Assembly (NCBI GenBank): GCA_903822545.1
Contig: CAIJPN010000004.1
Location: 1 to 45,973, forward strand
DNA from: an uncultured Anaerolineae bacterium
GTDB taxonomy: Bacteria > Chloroflexota > Anaerolineae > Anaerolineales > Villigracilaceae
Direction: 5' to 3'
Length of the DNA stretch: 45,973 nt
The notes beneath the pieces are model-generated. The model saw only the letters and a program-made list of their open reading frames with translations. It was not told the origin of the DNA and ran no database searches. The position numbers and the translations under genes were made by a program. Of this stretch, positions 42,878 through 45,973 are shown one piece after another (within the stretch, counting starts at the first letter, position 1; each line of letters starts with the position of its first letter).

Positions 42878-43708
42878 TTATCCGGCTGATTCGATTTTTC
42901 GAAAGAGGAACTGGTTATTGCCAAAACCATGCCCGGTTGGCTCAAAATGCAGCAATTCAAAGCCCAGGTTTTGGTAGAAGCTGATAATGCGCTGAGGTTC
43001 CGCCGGTTCATAAGGGTAGCCGCCCAACCAATCGCGCCAATCAACCAGCAAGGACATGCCGCGATATTTTTTATGTTCATGATAGCGCCGGGCCGGGTTA
43101 CGCAGGTGCAGCAGGTCGATTAGCAGGCCAGAAATGAAAAAAAGCGGGAAGAAAATACCTGTCATCAGCCAGCGTCCTGGCGCGCCGGAACAATACGTGC
43201 GTTTGATGATTTTCCAAAGGGCTGAAATCAAGCCCTGGTCGTTGTAAATGGCAATGAACAGCAATCCGCCGGGGCGTAAAACTAGCTGGGCGTTATAAAG
43301 CGCCTGCCAGAGCACTCCGGTATGATGCAAAACACCCCAGGCATAGCTGATATCAAATGTACCGAGGGTTTCCAGGTATTGCCTGTCGAGGATGGAACCC
43401 TGCTCAATGTTCCAGGAGGCATCTTGCGGGTAGAAGCGGCGCTTCAATTCGCGGGTGCAGGCTACAGACTGGGTATCATAGTCAAACGCATGAACGGATG
43501 CACCCATCCGGCGAGCAACAAGACTATGCAGGCCTGAGCCGGAGCCAATATCGAGGAATTTTTTACCGTCAAGGTTGGCCTGGCCCAGGAATTTGCTTAG
43601 TGAATTTTGGGCTTCGGTAATGTGCGATTCGGTCAACACATTCAGGAATTCCTGCCAGTTTTTTCCGAATGGGAATCTTTCCTGGGGGTCTGGGTTATTG
43701 CTGGTCAT
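42878..43708 (-). CDS. Class I SAM-dependent methyltransferase
   Basis: 276 residues from the ATG at 43708, preceded by AAAGGTG at a 6-nt spacing. A GTG at 43717 adds three residues. The SAM motif is FLDIGSGSGLHSLVARRMGA, with HAFDYDTQSV at the end of strand 2 and DISYAWGVLHHTGVLWQAL later. A segment LMTGIFFPLFFISGLLIDLL (about 185-204) is hydrophobic enough to touch or cross the membrane, which suggests a lipid-linked or membrane-side substrate. It precedes asnB by 15 bp on the same strand and is not closely similar to the other methyltransferase of the cluster. Confidence 0.83.
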   Translation of the reverse strand: MTSNNPDPQERFPFGKNWQEFLNVLTESHITEAQNSLSKFLGQANLDGKKFLDIGSGSGLHSLVARRMGASVHAFDYDTQSVACTRELKRRFYPQDASWNIEQGSILDRQYLETLGTFDISYAWGVLHHTGVLWQALYNAQLVLRPGGLLFIAIYNDQGLISALWKIIKRTYCSGAPGRWLMTGIFFPLFFISGLLIDLLHLRNPARRYHEHKKYRGMSLLVDWRDWLGGYPYEPAEPQRIISFYQNLGFELLHFEPTGHGFGNNQFLFRKIESAG

Positions 43709-43723
43709 ATTTTTCACCTTTGG

Positions 43724-43830
43724 TTATGGGGTTGTGCGCCGATACAGGCAATTGGATCCAATGGTTGTTTCATAAGTATAGTGGTTTGCCAGTTCTTGCG
43801 ATAGCCAATTGGGAGATTTTTCGCCAACTG
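43724..43830 (-). pseudogene. C-terminal remnant of a GT-C glycosyltransferase
   Basis: The peptide NWLSQELANHYTYETTIGSN followed by CLYRRTTP and a TAA is about 70% identical (21 of 30 by hand count) to the C-terminus of the protein encoded at 45358 onwards (TWLAQELENNYTYETTIGPN, ELYRRKAP). The DNA shares an uninterrupted CCAATGGTTGTTTCATAAGT. Upstream of the remnant the homology fades within a few codons. It is the end of a lost paralogous gene lying between the membrane protein and the methyltransferase. Confidence 0.75.
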
Positions 43831-43878
43831 TAACTGCCCGGGCTGGCTCTTGCCTGCCAGGTCCGGCGGGCTGGTGAT

Positions 43879-45321
43879 TTATCCGATGGTTTTTGTGCGC
43901 TTTTTCAGCAAAAACCATATTACTAAAATAAGTGCCATGCCAGAGGCAATCCAACTCGCGTAAACCGTTGTGATATACACCTGGTCTGAGCAAGGCATTA
44001 ACAAGAGCATCGGTTTTTCTATTTTTTCGGAATATAACTCAATAATTTGAACGCGCCAGAATTCAAAGTGAAAAAAAAGTTCACCCATGGCAAAAGGCAT
44101 AGCGCTTACCAAAAGAGTCTTGACCCACTTTTCGCTCGAATTTGCCAATTCATCAATTCCAATCATGGAGAGTATTAGAAAAAATGTGAAAGGCATAATA
44201 AGGAATCGCGATGGAACACGTTCAATCCCTATAAGCGGCAGGTGCAACTTATTGAAAATATTATAGACATTACCTAATGATAATAATAAAAATATTCCGG
44301 CGGCTTTCAAAAGATAGGATGGAAATGCAACTTTGCCTCGCCTAAATATAACAGCAATAGATATTATGAAAATGATAAGCGAGACGAATCCGATATAAAA
44401 GTCATATTCCCACCAACCCCATACCCTGTACTCGCGGAAATCTGTAAAACTATAGGCTCGCAGGGCGGTAAATGCATCGAACAAGTAGATGACTGTAGGG
44501 TAACCTTGACCAAATATATCTTTTGATGGGAACCATAATGCGGCAGGCAGCAAACGATTGAGGCCGAGCGTAAAACCAATAAAAATGGATGAAATAATGT
44601 TTGGGTACAAAGTCCACTTGAATAATAGCGTCACTATCAAAAACAATGCACAAATAATTGCAATGTGAACTGAGCCATTAAGGAATAATATGCCAAACAA
44701 TAATGAAATGCCAAGCACCGGCGATTTATTAAAAGATGACCTGTCTTGATGGTTTTCTGTAAACTTGAATAAGAAAATGAAGAAAAACGGGATAAGGAAA
44801 TAGCCAGCCCACTGGAAATGCCCCATCGCAATTTGTGCAGATATGTGTCCATTAAAGTTGAATAATAACCAAAAGAAAAAGAAAGAAAGAAAGCTTACAT
44901 TTAACTTTTTTGCTAACAAGAAAGAACCCCAAAAACCAGCCGCATAGAAAAGTGCAACGTGGATAATGATAAAGACACCATTAGATACCCAGGGCAGAAG
45001 GATAATATCTGGGGTCAGGATAATTTCAGGGTTTGCAAGAAACTTGTCTGTATTATGGTAAAACGATTCACTCCATTGCCACGGGATGGTACTATTTGTC
45101 TGCGCAAAACGCAGCGTATTGAGATAAGCATCCTCTTTTACCCAGTCGTTTGCACTAAGTGATAAATTGCCTGAACTAAAAAAACCGATCCAATAAATAA
45201 TGCCAATAACAAATAGTGTTAAGAATAAATAAGCTCGAAGCCGAACGTGGGTCGGCGTCTTTGCAGACCCCCAAAAAACAGCATCGATGAGGGATTGTGC
45301 CTGTTCAAGAAGGATTTTCAT
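43879..45321 (-). CDS. Polytopic membrane protein, GT-C/YfhO-like
   Basis: 480 residues with about eleven hydrophobic segments rich in Phe and Ile. After helix 1 a large outside loop has LSANDWVKEDAYLNTLRFAQ, an acidic loop like those that bind donor in GT-C glycosyltransferases. Near the C-terminus a second loop (about 420-455) is followed by a last helix and a basic tail KKRTKTIG. It resembles YfhO-type membrane proteins in layout, but the family match is weak, so its sugar-transfer role is inferred. The gene is clearly more AT-rich than its neighbours, suggesting acquisition from outside. The ATG has GGAAAAG before it. Confidence 0.6.
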   Translation of the reverse strand: MKILLEQAQSLIDAVFWGSAKTPTHVRLRAYLFLTLFVIGIIYWIGFFSSGNLSLSANDWVKEDAYLNTLRFAQTNSTIPWQWSESFYHNTDKFLANPEIILTPDIILLPWVSNGVFIIIHVALFYAAGFWGSFLLAKKLNVSFLSFFFFWLLFNFNGHISAQIAMGHFQWAGYFLIPFFFIFLFKFTENHQDRSSFNKSPVLGISLLFGILFLNGSVHIAIICALFLIVTLLFKWTLYPNIISSIFIGFTLGLNRLLPAALWFPSKDIFGQGYPTVIYLFDAFTALRAYSFTDFREYRVWGWWEYDFYIGFVSLIIFIISIAVIFRRGKVAFPSYLLKAAGIFLLLSLGNVYNIFNKLHLPLIGIERVPSRFLIMPFTFFLILSMIGIDELANSSEKWVKTLLVSAMPFAMGELFFHFEFWRVQIIELYSEKIEKPMLLLMPCSDQVYITTVYASWIASGMALILVIWFLLKKRTKTIG

Positions 45322-45357
45322 TGCATCTTTTCCAGGTTGGGGATAGTAACATAAAAC

Positions 45358-45973
45358 CTACGGGGCCTTACGCCGGTAAAGTTCATTGGGGCCAATGGTT
45401 GTTTCATAAGTGTAGTTATTTTCCAATTCTTGCGCCAGCCAGGTGGGATATTCGTCACCAAGCAGTGTATTGATGGTACCGAGTACGACATAACGTGGGT
45501 GTGAGATAAATGCCCTTTCCGGTTGACCCATCAATACCAGGTGAAGCGGCCAGAGAACATCTGCCGACGCACGACGATTGGCAAAATAGTAAGTCTGCGC
45601 CTGGTCTGACCACATGAAAATCGTCTCATCTGGAGTGGTGTGGTCGGCAAGATACTGCGCAGTCAACATTGAGTCGACTTTTTCGGGGCCCGAGGTTGTA
45701 TCGGCCCTGACAAACTGCTCAAGCGTAATCTGCCCGGTAAGATATTGCAGGTAACCGACAAGATAGTCTTTGGAATGGGATGATATTGTGGTTGCCAGCA
45801 GCAAAACCGCCAACAACGCGGGCAACCAATTTAATGAGTTGCGTGCTTTGACAACATACTGCTTGATGGCAGAAAGTTCCATCGCTGCCAGGATGGAAAC
45901 CGGTGGAATGAGCACCAACCCATAATAAAATGCAACCTGGCGTAAAATCCCGGTTCCAATCATGGATACCAAA
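45358..45973 (-). CDS. GT-C family membrane glycosyltransferase, C-terminal part (runs off window)
   Basis: The reading frame is open to the window edge, so only the last 205 codons or so are present. The visible part starts with membrane helices (YYGLVLIPPVSILAAMELSA, then ALLAVLLLATTI) and ends in a soluble outside domain with YLADHTTPDETIFMWSDQAQ, followed by YYFANRRASAD, and a C-terminus ELYRRKAP. This layout, with a C-terminal outside domain including D-E-T-I-F-x-W after the helices, is typical of PMT/ArnT-like glycosyltransferases of the dolichyl-phosphate-mannose mannosyltransferase kind. The catalytic first loop is outside the window. A degenerate copy of its 3' end lies at 43724-43830. 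Confidence 0.72.
   Translation of the reverse strand, partial: LVSMIGTGILRQVAFYYGLVLIPPVSILAAMELSAIKQYVVKARNSLNWLPALLAVLLLATTISSHSKDYLVGYLQYLTGQITLEQFVRADTTSGPEKVDSMLTAQYLADHTTPDETIFMWSDQAQTYYFANRRASADVLWPLHLVLMGQPERAFISHPRYVVLGTINTLLGDEYPTWLAQELENNYTYETTIGPNELYRRKAP

Overview
The window is bacterial chromosome, most likely from a member of the Chloroflexota (class Anaerolineae or close). This is an inference. It rests on a compact Tad/Flp pilus operon that encodes a Q-G-L-V-E-Y type Flp pilin and runs into comF and hpf, on very large multi-PAS histidine kinases, on a RAYT-type transposase, and on moderate-GC codon use. No rRNA gene or other decisive marker is present.

Layout. Bases 1-6.2 kb are a worn, mobile-looking region. 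They hold the N-terminus of a type I restriction HsdR, excisionase and tyrosine-recombinase remnants pointing at a tRNA-Arg(TCG), a LacI-type operator with no regulated operon, a collapsed MutS-family pseudogene, and a DMSO-reductase-family molybdoenzyme that carries a palindromic repeat inside its reading frame. Next to the molybdoenzyme is a RAYT transposase with a nonsense codon, lying between two diverged copies of the molybdoenzyme's 5' end. Bases 6.2-22.3 kb are a signalling region. It has a 1754-residue REC + 11 PAS + HisKA_2 kinase, then (after a divergent FAD oxidoreductase and a nucleotidyltransferase-like protein with a ruined active site) a five-gene minus-strand run: an RbsB-like sugar-binding lipoprotein, a dCache/HAMP hybrid kinase overlapping it, two paralogous REC-PAS kinases, and an M28 peptidase lipoprotein. 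Bases 22.6-29.9 kb are housekeeping: an MFS transporter, HemW, a DnaJ-domain membrane protein, a DUF429 protein, a TlpA-like thioredoxin, an Lgt-like protein, FolB, FolE and long-form HPF.

Bases 29.9-38.6 kb hold the pilus locus, read leftwards: a NarL-type regulator and DegS-like kinase, the flp pilin with its own consensus promoter and terminator, then cpaB-cpaE-tadA-tadB-tadC-comF. Bases 38.7-46 kb are a surface-polysaccharide style cluster: a GT87-like membrane protein, two SAM methyltransferases, AsnB and two GT-C-like membrane proteins. The C-terminus of the last one recurs as a remnant 1.6 kb away.

How the genes may work together. The sugar-binding lipoprotein and the periplasmic dCache domain of the overlapping kinase look like one receptor. 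Their signal could pass through the downstream REC-first kinases. No DNA-binding output regulator is encoded in that run, so the final output is unknown. The pilus genes, their two-component system and comF suggest regulated adhesion or DNA uptake.
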